The notes under the pieces were generated by a model. It made no database searches, was not told the origin of the DNA, and saw nothing but the letters and a program-made list of their open reading frames with translations. From positions 540,638-604,637 of the forward strand of contig NZ_JBGJZL010000001.1 of NCBI RefSeq assembly GCF_042610375.1: a stretch of 64,000 bases of DNA, in the 5' to 3' direction. Each line of letters opens with the position of its first letter. Position 1 is the first letter of the stretch. The stretch comes from CTSoil-075 sp042610375. Lineage in GTDB: Bacteria; Bacillota; Negativicutes; DSM-13327. Both the position numbers and the translations under genes were made by a program. This document shows positions 1 through 8,542 of the stretch, piece by piece.

Positions 1-70
1 TCCACAAACCTGACGAAAGATCCCCTGAGGACTAGATATAAAGAGACTATCGGTTATGATAAAAATATTG

Positions 71-76
71 TATAAT
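71..76 (+). promoter_or_regulatory. Candidate -10 box for the TM1266-hydG transcript
   Basis: A perfect TATAAT lies about 180 bases upstream of the first gene. No convincing -35 hexamer sits 16-18 bases before it, so this is a position-based guess. If correct, the mRNA carries a leader of about 175 bases. Confidence 0.3.
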
Positions 77-94
77 CAAATTATCTAACAAATT

Positions 95-258
95 GTGTGG
101 CATCAACCTCATATTTTGAAGGAGACTTATACATATCTAAAATCTGCAAGCAAGGGCAAAGCCTACGCACAGGATGGCGAAATCACCAGGATTTTTTTAA
201 GCCTTCTTTTGCTATGTGCAAAGGGAGGCTTATGTTATTCACTAGGGGGAGGGATCGT
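95..258 (+). other. Long structured 5' leader upstream of the hydrogenase regulator
   Basis: The leader is not convincingly coding. Its strongest feature is a 14-bp hairpin with two G-T pairs, arms 199-212 and 218-231, and a 5-base loop. It is preceded by a run of T (192-198) and followed 14 bases later by a purine-rich ribosome site at 245-254. Just upstream, 150-190 holds several short self-complementary segments containing GGGCAAAGCC and GGCGAAATCACC. The hairpin has no following T-tract on the plus strand, so it is not a standard terminator. It could be a regulatory leader, but no known riboswitch class was matched. Confidence 0.4.
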
Positions 259-537
259 ATGCTTAAACGTATTGGCGTGGTAGGAATTGTTATTAATGAA
301 CCAAAAACCATTGTTGATAAAGTAAACTTGATCATTAGTAACTATAGTCATCTGATCATTGGTCGAATGGGAATTCCAAAACATGAAGAGCAAATCGGCG
401 TGATCGCTCTCATCGTTGAAGGCAATACAGATGACATCGGTGCATTGACTGGTAAACTAGGCAACCTCCCTGGTGTAATTGTCAAATCTGCCCTTACTGC
501 GAAAACAACAAACAAGGGGGATATTTCTAATGATTAA
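259..537 (+). CDS. TM1266-family iron-only hydrogenase system regulator
   Basis: This 92-residue protein starts MLKRIGVVGIVI and fits the small TM1266-type ACT/NikR-C-like family annotated as putative iron-only hydrogenase system regulator. The start is ATG 259 because it follows a strong AGGGGGAGGG ribosome site; longer readings in the same frame run into the leader and lack one. The family is usually 80-95 residues, so the length is complete. It overlaps the hydG start by 8 bases, implying translational coupling. The pairing with hydG supports the family call; the actual ligand or target of this family is not known to me. No DNA-binding domain is visible. Confidence 0.8.
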   Translation: MLKRIGVVGIVINEPKTIVDKVNLIISNYSHLIIGRMGIPKHEEQIGVIALIVEGNTDDIGALTGKLGNLPGVIVKSALTAKTTNKGDISND

Positions 538-1954
538 TAATGAACAACGTACATCCGATGCTTTTATTGATGATGCTCTCATCAATACCTTACTCACTGA
601 GGCAAAGACAAAATCCAAGGATCAAGAACTTGTTCGGAGTATTATTAGTAAAGCTGGTAAATATCAAGGACTATCAGCAGGTGAGGTTGCCATCTTATTA
701 GAGGTAACCGATTCGCAGCTTTTACAAGAAATATTCACCACCGCTTGTGAAGTAAAAAAAGCCATCTACGGTACTCGCATTGTATTATTTGCCCCGCTTT
801 ATATTTCCAGCCACTGCGTAAATAACTGTTTATATTGCGGTTATCGATATGACAATAAAGAGCAATTACGCCGTCGCCTCTCCATGGATGAAATAAAAGA
901 AGAAGTTGAAATATTAGAATCCCTCGGTCACAAACGTCTTGCAATAGAGGCGGGCGAAGACCCTATTAATTGCGATATTGATTATGTAGTGGATGCAATT
1001 AAGGCAGTTTACAGCGTTAAAGATGGTAATGGCAGTATTCGTCGTGCAAATGTCAATATTGCAGCTACCACAATTGAAGAATATAAGAAATTAAAAGATG
1101 TCGGCATTGGAACTTATATTTTATTCCAAGAAACCTATCATCGCCCAACCTATGCTGCACTTCATCCAAACTCGATTAAGAATGATTATAACTGGCATAC
1201 GACTGCTATGGATAGAGCCATGAAAGCAGACATTGACGATGTCGGCATTGGTGTACTTTATGGTTTGTATGATTATAAATATGAAACTGTCGCTATGTTT
1301 CTACATGCTGAACATCTTGATAAGGACTGTGGTGTAGGACCACATACGATCTCGGTACCACGCCTGCGCCCTGCCTCTGGCATGTCACTGGAGAATTTTC
1401 CTCATTTAGTCAGCGACGATGACTTTGATAAAATTGTTGCCATTATTCGCCTCGCTGTACCTTACACAGGTATGTTATTATCCACCCGCGAAAGCGCCGA
1501 ACATAGAGACAAGCTTATTACCTATGGTATTTCACAAATTAGTGCGGGCTCCTGTACTGGTGTCGGTGGTTATCATGAAATTTATAAAGAACATAATTCT
1601 GCTAATGGCATGCAATTCGAAACTGGGGATAATCGTTCTCCTAATGAAGTCGTTCGTATGTTATGTGATACTGGCTATATTCCAAGTTTTTGTACCGCCT
1701 GCTATCGTCAGGGACGCACTGGTGACAGATTTATGACCTTAGCTAAAAGCGGCGAAATCCAAAATGTTTGTCAGCCGAATGCCCTATTAACCTTTAAAGA
1801 ATATCTCATGGATTATGCTGACGCACAAAGTAAGGAAAAAGGTAAAGACACAATTGAACGAAATTTAGCTGCCATTAAAAATGAAGAGTTACGCCGTGAA
1901 ACGGCTAAACGCCTTATGCAAATTGAAGAAGGCGTTCGCGATTTATTTTTTTAA
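530..1954 (+). CDS. hydG: [FeFe]-hydrogenase maturase HydG, radical SAM tyrosine lyase
   Basis: HydG cleaves tyrosine to p-cresol and dehydroglycine and supplies the CO and CN ligands of the [FeFe]-hydrogenase H-cluster. The 474-residue protein has the radical-SAM motif CVNNCLYC (CX3CX2C, around residues 96-103). It also has the C-terminal second-cluster motif CTAC followed 22 residues later by Cys (about 387-413). That second motif separates HydG from the relative ThiH. The start ATG 530 is chosen because AAGGGGG precedes it; the same frame is open further upstream but has no ribosome site. It overlaps the regulator gene by 8 bases. HydE, HydF and the hydrogenase itself are not in the window. 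Length is normal. Confidence 0.95.
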   Translation: MINNEQRTSDAFIDDALINTLLTEAKTKSKDQELVRSIISKAGKYQGLSAGEVAILLEVTDSQLLQEIFTTACEVKKAIYGTRIVLFAPLYISSHCVNNCLYCGYRYDNKEQLRRRLSMDEIKEEVEILESLGHKRLAIEAGEDPINCDIDYVVDAIKAVYSVKDGNGSIRRANVNIAATTIEEYKKLKDVGIGTYILFQETYHRPTYAALHPNSIKNDYNWHTTAMDRAMKADIDDVGIGVLYGLYDYKYETVAMFLHAEHLDKDCGVGPHTISVPRLRPASGMSLENFPHLVSDDDFDKIVAIIRLAVPYTGMLLSTRESAEHRDKLITYGISQISAGSCTGVGGYHEIYKEHNSANGMQFETGDNRSPNEVVRMLCDTGYIPSFCTACYRQGRTGDRFMTLAKSGEIQNVCQPNALLTFKEYLMDYADAQSKEKGKDTIERNLAAIKNEELRRETAKRLMQIEEGVRDLFF

Positions 1955-1967
1955 GCAAAGTATAAAG

Positions 1968-2014
1968 AACAGGTCACGTAATGGAGAAAAACCCATTACA
2001 TGACCTGTTTTTTT
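1968..2014 (+). terminator. Rho-independent terminator after hydG
   Basis: A long stem begins AACAGGTCA and closes with TGACCTGTT, with an inner GTAATGG/CCATTAC pairing and an A-rich loop, followed by seven T. It lies just after the hydG stop. Confidence 0.9.
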
Positions 2015-2057
2015 ACAGAATGAAAAAGCATTTCCATCAAGACTTCTGCTTAAGTCT

Positions 2058-2084
2058 AAAGACTTGGTATAAGCCAAGTCTTTT
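2058..2084 (+). terminator. Second hairpin with T-rich tail after hydG
   Basis: The arms AAAGACTTGG and CCAAGTCTTT enclose a 6-base loop and run into TTTCTTAT. The same stem sequence recurs in the terminator at 9556-9590. It may be a backup terminator before the ykvI-like gene. Confidence 0.55.
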
Positions 2085-2162
2085 CTTATAAATCCTTCAT
2101 ATTATTAGATCCTCTTACATAAAAAGAAAGTAACTGAGTTTTTAATACTAAGGAGGAATGCC

Positions 2163-3218
2163 ATGAACACTCGTACAATATCAAATATCATCAAAATCTC
2201 TGCAACATACGCAGGTACGATTATGGGTGCCGGCTTTGCCTCAGGCCAGGAATTAACTCAATTTTTTGTTGTGTATGGTAGTATGGGTCTGGCAGGCCTA
2301 CTGATAACCTGTTGCCTATTCTCTTGGCTTGGTATCCAAATTTTAGAAATCAGTTATAAAATCAAAGCGACCAGTTATCATGAATTATTATATTATGTAT
2401 GCGGAAAAAAAATCGGACTTTGTTTAGATATGATGATTACAGCATTTCTCTTTGGAGTATTAACAGTGATGCTCGCAGGAGCTGGGACACTCTTTCAAGA
2501 TACCTTCAATTTATCTTATTCATTAGGTCTAGGTATCATGTCCTTTGGACTGATCACCACCCTCCTCTGTGGGCTAAAAGGCATTACCACTGCAAACATC
2601 ATCATAACGCCTCTACTAACCGTCACGATCATTATCATCGCTCTCTATTCCTTATACCATCACCAGATCAATCTAGGGATGCTAACCCTCCCAGCACAGA
2701 CTACAGCCTTACCAGCTCCCCACTGGCTATTGGCTAGCTTTCTTTATCTTTCTTACAATCTGATTATGAGTGCCGCCGTACTTGTTCCACTAGGTGCACG
2801 CATTACACAACGAAAATCTCGTATCTGGGGTAGTATCGCAGGTGCTCTATTATTAATGATTCTCGCAGGGTTAATCACAATTGTCGTTCTAATCCATTAT
2901 CCTGAATCCGTGGAGCAGGAAATCCCCATGCTCTTCATTGCACATTCTCAGCATACCTTACACCATGCCAGCTACATTTTCATCTTTCTGGCTTCCATTT
3001 ATACGACAGGGCTCGCCAGTCTCTATGGCTGCGCTACTAAACTCACTGCAGTAACCCATCTCTCCACTATAAATAGTCTGTTCATTTTAGTTGCTCTTAG
3101 CCTCATCCTTAGCTACATAGGATTCGCCAATCTAATTGCCATTCTCTTTCCCCTCTTTGGTTACAGTACATTATGGTTTACGTGTAAATTACTTTATTTA
3201 TCTTTTTTTCCGAGATAA
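2163..3218 (+). CDS. YkvI-family membrane protein (amino-acid-carrier-like)
   Basis: This 351-residue protein is almost wholly hydrophobic, with about ten membrane spans. The N-terminus carries the motif GTIMGAGFASGQE, typical of the YkvI/COG3949 family within the APC-like (LeuT-fold) carriers. It is probably a cytoplasmic-membrane transporter of an unknown solute. The start follows AAGGAGGAATGCC, an excellent ribosome site. It has its own terminators upstream and is convergent with the flavoprotein gene at 3194-4060; the two coding regions overlap by 25 bases at their 3' ends. No substrate-defining neighbour is visible. Confidence 0.75.
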   Translation: MNTRTISNIIKISATYAGTIMGAGFASGQELTQFFVVYGSMGLAGLLITCCLFSWLGIQILEISYKIKATSYHELLYYVCGKKIGLCLDMMITAFLFGVLTVMLAGAGTLFQDTFNLSYSLGLGIMSFGLITTLLCGLKGITTANIIITPLLTVTIIIIALYSLYHHQINLGMLTLPAQTTALPAPHWLLASFLYLSYNLIMSAAVLVPLGARITQRKSRIWGSIAGALLLMILAGLITIVVLIHYPESVEQEIPMLFIAHSQHTLHHASYIFIFLASIYTTGLASLYGCATKLTAVTHLSTINSLFILVALSLILSYIGFANLIAILFPLFGYSTLWFTCKLLYLSFFPR

Positions 3219-4060
3219 TTAATGGCACTTAATACGGCAGTGAGTCCCTCACCAGTGGCTTTAGCAATTTGCCAAGGTCTACCTGTACAATCACCAGCTG
3301 CAAAAACTCCGGGGATATTCGTTGACATATCTCGATTCACTTTGATCACTTCGCCCTCAAGTTCAAGACCTGGCAACACATTCTCTACAGGATCAGACTG
3401 CCTAATAATAAATACACCATGAACATTCAAACTTTCCTTTGTCATCACTAAATTTTCTACCACCACATCGCCCGTAATGGCTTTAGGTTTATCATGAATC
3501 AACTTAATATCAGAACGTATGCTAGGAATGTCTTTATATTGAGGCAAATAATAGACTGTACGACATAATTCTTGCAAATAATCAGCTTCATGTTCCCCTT
3601 CTTCCGAATAAGAAATGACCGCTACATCTTTACCACGATACATCATACCATCACAAGTCGCACAATAGCTGACTCCCCGCCCTAGGAAATCTTTTTCACC
3701 ACTAAATAAAGTAGTGGCTACAACACCCGTTGCAATAATCACAGTCCGCGCTTCATAAGTATTACCAGGTGTAAGCAAAGTAAAAATATGATCTCCAGGA
3801 AAAATATTAACAACTTTTTCTTTGATTACAGTGGGGTTATGAGCCATACAATGAGATATAAATTGCTGCATCATACCATTCCCGGTAACTTGCGGCATTC
3901 CTAAATAATTATCAACAATGTGAGCTTTTTGTAATTTTTTGCTGTGATCCATATGTTCAAAGATAGCAACGCTTTTATTCCGAATACGCCCAGTAAGAGC
4001 TGCCGATAGACCTGCTGGCCCCCCGCCAATAATGGCAACATCAAAGATTTCCTTAGACAT
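3194..4060 (-). CDS. Thioredoxin-reductase-like flavoprotein lacking the usual NADPH motif
   Basis: This 288-residue protein has the N-terminal FAD motif GGGPAGLSAAL, the redox disulfide CATC (about residues 133-136), and the C-terminal FAD motif GVFAAGDCTGRPWQIAKA. These place it with low-molecular-weight thioredoxin reductases. The middle domain departs from the family: where NADPH-dependent enzymes have GGGxSA and HRRxxxR, this one reads VAVISYSEEGEHEADYLQ and YYLPQYKDIPS. It may therefore use ferredoxin, another flavin donor or no pyridine nucleotide, as known for FFTR/DFTR-type enzymes. No thioredoxin gene lies nearby. The start follows GGAGGAAC. The 3' end overlaps the ykvI-like gene by 25 bases. 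Confidence 0.75.
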   Translation of the reverse strand: MSKEIFDVAIIGGGPAGLSAALTGRIRNKSVAIFEHMDHSKKLQKAHIVDNYLGMPQVTGNGMMQQFISHCMAHNPTVIKEKVVNIFPGDHIFTLLTPGNTYEARTVIIATGVVATTLFSGEKDFLGRGVSYCATCDGMMYRGKDVAVISYSEEGEHEADYLQELCRTVYYLPQYKDIPSIRSDIKLIHDKPKAITGDVVVENLVMTKESLNVHGVFIIRQSDPVENVLPGLELEGEVIKVNRDMSTNIPGVFAAGDCTGRPWQIAKATGEGLTAVLSAINYLGKKDK

Positions 4061-4098
4061 TTTTAGTTCCTCCTTTAAATTAGGATCGAGGTGATTTC

Positions 4099-4407
4099 AT
4101 GTATAATCATACCGTTACACGTCTGGCTTATCGACCGATCTGTTTCATTATGTTTGTTAGTGGTATCTGCATCGGTACACTACTTGGTTTACTCTTCATC
4201 CTTATGGACCAAACCGCTGTAGGCATTTTAGCCGGCACATTTATCGCCTTGATAACAGGACTGTATTCTGCTTTCTTCGGTCTTATTTATACGGTAATAT
4301 TTAATTTATTAGCACCTGCGATGGGCGGAATCCCTCTTGAAATTTCTCCATTACCATCCATAGCCAAAAAGGATGAAATCGCACAAGTACAAGATTCGAC
4401 CTTATAG
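4099..4407 (+). CDS. Small membrane protein of unknown function (102 aa)
   Basis: The protein has two clear hydrophobic stretches, roughly residues 15-37 and 42-75, the second long enough for two passes. A polar tail ends in a charged segment. The start follows ATCGAGGTGATTTC, with GAGGTGA as ribosome site. It is divergent from the thioredoxin-reductase-like gene, only 38 bases apart, so they share a promoter region. I do not recognise the family. Small glycine-rich proteins of this form occur in Negativicutes, but no function can be given. Confidence 0.6.
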   Translation: MYNHTVTRLAYRPICFIMFVSGICIGTLLGLLFILMDQTAVGILAGTFIALITGLYSAFFGLIYTVIFNLLAPAMGGIPLEISPLPSIAKKDEIAQVQDSTL

Positions 4408-4473
4408 TACTTATTGCTATATTTTACCCAAATCTCTAATAATCCTGCATGCAAATACAAAAGAAATAATTAA

Positions 4474-4503
4474 AGCGGAAGACAGGTTCTCTGTGCTTCC
4501 GCT
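4474..4503. terminator. Bidirectional hairpin between the small membrane gene and serC
   Basis: The arms AGCGGAAG and CTTCCGCT enclose an inner ACAG/CTGT pair. It sits between convergent genes. The minus-strand tail is TTAATTATTTC, so it most likely terminates the serine operon. Confidence 0.65.
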
Positions 4504-4524
4504 CTAATTATATAGACTATTAAA

Positions 4525-5613
4525 TTATCCGTTTTTCCGTTGGAATTCGATCATGAAATCCTTTAATCCTTGGCAACCAGCTACAGGCATCGCATTATAG
4601 ATAGAAGCCCTGAGTCCGCCTACAGAACGGTGTCCCTTGAGTCCAACAAGTCCAGCTTGTTCAGCCTCTTTCGCAAATGTTTTTTCTAGATCTTCATTCG
4701 GCAGGCGGAAGGTAACGTTCATAAGAGAACGACTACCTAGGTCAGCATGACCACGATAGAAACCGCCACTTTGATCAATGGTATCATATACAAGACCAGC
4801 TTTTAGAGTATTACGTTGTCCAATACCCACTAATCCACCTTGTCCTTTGAGCCATCGTAGTACCAAATTCAACATATAAACTGAAAATGCTGGTGGTGTG
4901 TTATAAAGTGAGTCATTCTTTGAGTGGGTTTCATAACGCATCATCGCAGGAATCGTTTTAGGGTTATTTTCTAGCAAGTCTTTACGAATGATTACAACCG
5001 TTACCCCTGAAGGACCCAAGTTTTTTTGAGCTCCAGCATAAATCAATGCAAAATTTTCAGCATTAAAAGGTTTATTCAAAATATCTGAAGACATATCAGC
5101 AATGAGTGGGACCTGGCCAAAGCTAGGTAATTCATTCCATTGTGTACCAAAGATAGTATTATTAGAAGTAATATGAACATAAGCAGGATTATCACTTAAC
5201 TGAATTTCATCCATATTCGGAATACGCTTATAATTACCTTCAGCAGTAGTTGCCGCTACATGAGTTGTACCAAATAATTTGGCTTCTTTCAGAGCTTTTT
5301 CTGACCAAGCACCTGTCAATATATAATCTGCAGTGCGACCTGGAGATAAGAAGTTCATTGGTATCATAGCAAATTGAGTACTAGCACCACCTTGCACAAA
5401 TAGTACACGGTAATTATCCCCAATACCTAGAAGTTCTTTCATATTGGCCTCAGCTTCAGCGTTGATCGCTTCATAAGCTTTAGAACGATGGCTAGTCTCT
5501 AAAATAGACATCCCTGTTTGCTGATAATTTAAGAATTCAGCTTGCGCCTCAACCAATACTTCAAGAGGAAGTACTGCTGGGCCTGCGCTAAAATTAAAAA
5601 CACGATTATTCAT
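4525..5613 (-). CDS. serC: Phosphoserine aminotransferase
   Basis: SerC converts 3-phosphohydroxypyruvate and glutamate to phosphoserine, the second step of serine synthesis, and can also serve pyridoxal phosphate synthesis. The 362-residue protein begins MNNRVFNFSAGPAVLP, the signature start of class-V SerC, and carries the PLP lysine in YAGAQKNLGPSG. The start ATG 5613 is preferred over an in-frame ATG 15 bases upstream because GGAGGGAATT lies between them. The stop of the DUF1015 gene ends two bases before the ATG, so translation is likely coupled. It is the last gene of the T-box-controlled serine operon. Confidence 0.95.
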   Translation of the reverse strand: MNNRVFNFSAGPAVLPLEVLVEAQAEFLNYQQTGMSILETSHRSKAYEAINAEAEANMKELLGIGDNYRVLFVQGGASTQFAMIPMNFLSPGRTADYILTGAWSEKALKEAKLFGTTHVAATTAEGNYKRIPNMDEIQLSDNPAYVHITSNNTIFGTQWNELPSFGQVPLIADMSSDILNKPFNAENFALIYAGAQKNLGPSGVTVVIIRKDLLENNPKTIPAMMRYETHSKNDSLYNTPPAFSVYMLNLVLRWLKGQGGLVGIGQRNTLKAGLVYDTIDQSGGFYRGHADLGSRSLMNVTFRLPNEDLEKTFAKEAEQAGLVGLKGHRSVGGLRASIYNAMPVAGCQGLKDFMIEFQRKNG

Positions 5614-5614
5614 C

Positions 5615-6865
5615 CTAATTCCCTCCATTTATCATGTGCACAACCATAGCATCTCTAAGTTTAGGCTCAAACCAAGTCGATTTAGGTGGCATAATTTCTC
5701 CAATATCAGCGATCGCCATTAACTCTTTGATAGAAGTAGGGAACATGGAGAAAGCGACAGCATACTCGCCATTATCAACTAAACGTTCTAATTCTTTAAT
5801 ACCTCGAATCCCACCAACAAAATTGATGCGATTATCAGTACGAAGATTAATAATTCCTAAAACAGGCTTCAGTAAATTTTCCTGCAATATGCTTACATCT
5901 AGCTTTCCGACAGGGCTAGTTTCATCATATGTTCCAGGTTTAGCTACCAATTTATACCATGCTTTATTCAGATACATGCCAAAATAATGAGGATATTCAG
6001 CTTTGCATGATAAACGAGTGCATGGTTCAATATTAAATTTTTCTTGTACTTTCGCTAAAAATTCAGCTTCAGAAAGACCATTTAGATCTTGTACAACGCG
6101 ATTATAATCTAAGATTTTAGTCATGTTATGTGGCACTAAAACCGTTAGAAATCTGGTATAAGCTTCATCACCAATATGCTCTGGATTTTTTTTGTTTATA
6201 TTATAGACATGGCTAGCTGCAGCTAAGCGATGATGACCATCTGCAATATACAACGTTTCAATCCGCTCAAATGCTTGTTCAATTCCTCTGATTCTAGCAG
6301 CTTCATCCACAATATATAAAGAATGACGATTTTCATCACTCGTTACAAAATCATATACTGGTGGTTTATTCATACATTGGGCGATAAGAGCATTAATATG
6401 GTCATTTCCCCGATATGTCAAAAATATTGCACCCGTTTGGGCCTCTGTCCCTATAATATTTTTAATACGATCTTGTTCTTTATCTGGTCTAGTTAGCTCA
6501 TGTTTCTTAATGATATTCTGTTGATACTCTTCGACGGATGCCGTAGCCACTAAACCCACTTGGATATGTGTACCCATTTGTTGTTTGTATACATAAAAAC
6601 ATGGTTTTTGATCTTGAACTAAAATACCCTTCTCGATAAACTCGCGAAGATTTTCCCCTGCTTTTTCATAGACTTTATCTGAATAGATATCCACATCTGG
6701 TTCTAGATCCACTTCAGCTTTAGTCACTCGTAAAAAGCTATATGGATTATTGGCAGTGATTTGTCTAGCTTCATCCGAATTCATTACATCATAAGGTAAT
6801 GAAACAACCTGTTGTGCCAACTCCGGCACAGGTCTCAGTCCGCAAAAAGGTCTTATCGTAGCCAT
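5615..6865 (-). CDS. DUF1015 family protein (COG4198)
   Basis: This 416-residue soluble protein starts MATIRPFCGLRPVPELA. It contains the family hallmarks LPYDVMN near the N-terminus, LYIADGHHR in the centre and FSMFPTSIKELM near the C-terminus. DUF1015 proteins are often encoded beside serA and serC, as here, and have been proposed to act in serine or phosphoserine metabolism. The activity is not something the sequence shows. The conserved HH and acidic residues suggest a nucleotide- or phosphate-handling enzyme; a kinase role is only a guess. Spacing to serA is 11 bases, and the ribosome site is AGGAGGAAAAAGT. Confidence 0.85.
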   Translation of the reverse strand: MATIRPFCGLRPVPELAQQVVSLPYDVMNSDEARQITANNPYSFLRVTKAEVDLEPDVDIYSDKVYEKAGENLREFIEKGILVQDQKPCFYVYKQQMGTHIQVGLVATASVEEYQQNIIKKHELTRPDKEQDRIKNIIGTEAQTGAIFLTYRGNDHINALIAQCMNKPPVYDFVTSDENRHSLYIVDEAARIRGIEQAFERIETLYIADGHHRLAAASHVYNINKKNPEHIGDEAYTRFLTVLVPHNMTKILDYNRVVQDLNGLSEAEFLAKVQEKFNIEPCTRLSCKAEYPHYFGMYLNKAWYKLVAKPGTYDETSPVGKLDVSILQENLLKPVLGIINLRTDNRINFVGGIRGIKELERLVDNGEYAVAFSMFPTSIKELMAIADIGEIMPPKSTWFEPKLRDAMVVHMINGGN

Positions 6866-6876
6866 ACTTTTTCCTC

Positions 6877-8463
6877 CTAAATTGCACTAAAGTTAACTAA
6901 TTTAGCGCCTAATATTCCATCAACTGCGTTAAATTTGAGCATAACGGATGCAGGGATATCAGAATCTACGCCCATAACCATGATATTGGTACCAGCAACT
7001 TCTGTACGTCCAACTTGCATGCTATCAATATTGATTCCAGCATTGCCAAGAACTGTACCAACCGTACCGATAATACCTGGTCGATTGATATGTGGGCCAA
7101 CAATCAGCCATCCCCGCGGATCAACATCTACACGGTAAGCATCAATCATAACAATACGACCTTCTTCATGACCAAACAAAGTTCCTGCTACAGTATGGCT
7201 TTTTTTGTCGGTATGCACACATACTGTAATTAGATTAGAGAAATTAGCCGCCTCTTTGCTTTTTACTTCACGTATTTTTATACCACGAGATTTAGCAACC
7301 CCGGGAGCATTCACGTAATTAATATGTTCAGTCAAAATAGAATTTAATAATCCTTTAATAACTGCAGTCGTTAACATTTTGGTATCGACTTCACTAATTT
7401 CACCATTATACTCAATATCAACGGCACTAATACGACCTTCAGCTAAATTAATAGCTAGGCAACCCATTTTTTCCGCTAAATTAAAGTACGGACGAATAAC
7501 ATCTAATGTATGAGACTGAATTGGTGCCATATTAACAGCCGTAGAGATCGGTTCTCCTTTAAGTACTGCCATAATACCAATTGCGACATCCACTGCAACA
7601 CCAACTTGAGCTTCTGCTGTTGATGCTCCTAAATGTGGAGTTACAATGACTTTATCGAGTTTCAGTAATGGATGATTTGGATCAACTGGTTCTTGTTCAA
7701 AAACATCAATTGCAGCCCCAGCGACAATTCCTTGCTCAACAGCTTCTGCCAAATCCAGTTCATTGACAACACCGCCGCGAGCACAGTTAACGATACGTAC
7801 ACCTGGCTTCATTTTAGCAAAAGTCTCTTTATTTAAAAGATTTTTAGTTTCATTGGTTTTTGGTAAGTGAAGTGTAATAAAATCAGCAACAGGGAAAATA
7901 TCTGCCAGTTCAACAAGTTTAATCCCCAGAGCTTCAGCTTGTTCATGACTAATGAAAGGATCATAGGCAACAATATTCATTTCCATAGCAAGTGCCCGTT
8001 TAGCAACACCGCTACCAATACGACCCAAGCCTAGAATTCCTAATGTTTTTCCGCGCATCTCAACACCCATCATTTTACTGCGCAACCATTTTCCATCTTT
8101 CAAGCTTGCATGAGCTTGAGGAATATTACGAGCTAAAGAAAGCATCATTGCCATAGTATGCTCAGTAGCTGCGATTGTATTTCCTTCTGGAGCATTTAAT
8201 ACAACAATTCCTTTTTGTGTTGCCGCAGGCACATCAATATTATCAACGCCAACCCCTGCACGACCAATTACTTTCAAATTAGCTGCTGCTTCAATTACAG
8301 CTTTGGTTACCTTGGTTTCACTACGTACTACTAATGCATCATACTCAGGGATAATACGGATTAATTCTTCAATTGGTAGTTGTGTTTTCACATCTACCTC
8401 ATATTCTTTTTGTAACAACTCCACACCTTGTTGGGAAACTGGATCACTCACTAAAATTCTCAT
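6877..8463 (-). CDS. serA: D-3-phosphoglycerate dehydrogenase (long, ACT-containing form)
   Basis: SerA oxidises 3-phosphoglycerate to 3-phosphohydroxypyruvate with NAD, the first step of serine synthesis. The 528-residue protein has the substrate domain, the NAD motif GLGRIGSGVAKRA, and the catalytic Arg, Glu and His in NCARGGVVNE, IDVFEQEP and TPHLGAST. An intervening (ASB) domain and a C-terminal ACT domain occupy roughly the last 75 residues, giving the long type that senses serine. The start is ATG 8463, since GGAGGG lies just before it and after an in-frame upstream ATG. Expression is controlled by the T-box leader upstream. Confidence 0.96.
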   Translation of the reverse strand: MRILVSDPVSQQGVELLQKEYEVDVKTQLPIEELIRIIPEYDALVVRSETKVTKAVIEAAANLKVIGRAGVGVDNIDVPAATQKGIVVLNAPEGNTIAATEHTMAMMLSLARNIPQAHASLKDGKWLRSKMMGVEMRGKTLGILGLGRIGSGVAKRALAMEMNIVAYDPFISHEQAEALGIKLVELADIFPVADFITLHLPKTNETKNLLNKETFAKMKPGVRIVNCARGGVVNELDLAEAVEQGIVAGAAIDVFEQEPVDPNHPLLKLDKVIVTPHLGASTAEAQVGVAVDVAIGIMAVLKGEPISTAVNMAPIQSHTLDVIRPYFNLAEKMGCLAINLAEGRISAVDIEYNGEISEVDTKMLTTAVIKGLLNSILTEHINYVNAPGVAKSRGIKIREVKSKEAANFSNLITVCVHTDKKSHTVAGTLFGHEEGRIVMIDAYRVDVDPRGWLIVGPHINRPGIIGTVGTVLGNAGINIDSMQVGRTEVAGTNIMVMGVDSDIPASVMLKFNAVDGILGAKLVNFSAI

Positions 8464-8542
8464 AATACCCTCCATATCTTTTATTCATTAGAAATATACA
8501 ATTGTTAAATACAAAATTACAACATAATACCGATCTACGGGT

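Noticed and set aside
140..190. Possible c-di-GMP (GEMM) riboswitch because of GGGCAAAGCC
   Set aside because: The order and spacing of the conserved GEMM blocks, especially the second GACGCAAAGCC block and the receptor stem, are absent.
95..283. A 62-codon reading frame in the hydG leader
   Set aside because: It overlaps the structured leader and the true regulator start, has no suitable ribosome site and no family resemblance.
735..944. Reading frame on the opposite strand inside hydG, and many similar frames inside glg, cyd and glgP genes
   Set aside because: They are shadows of well-supported genes and show no family motifs or ribosome sites.
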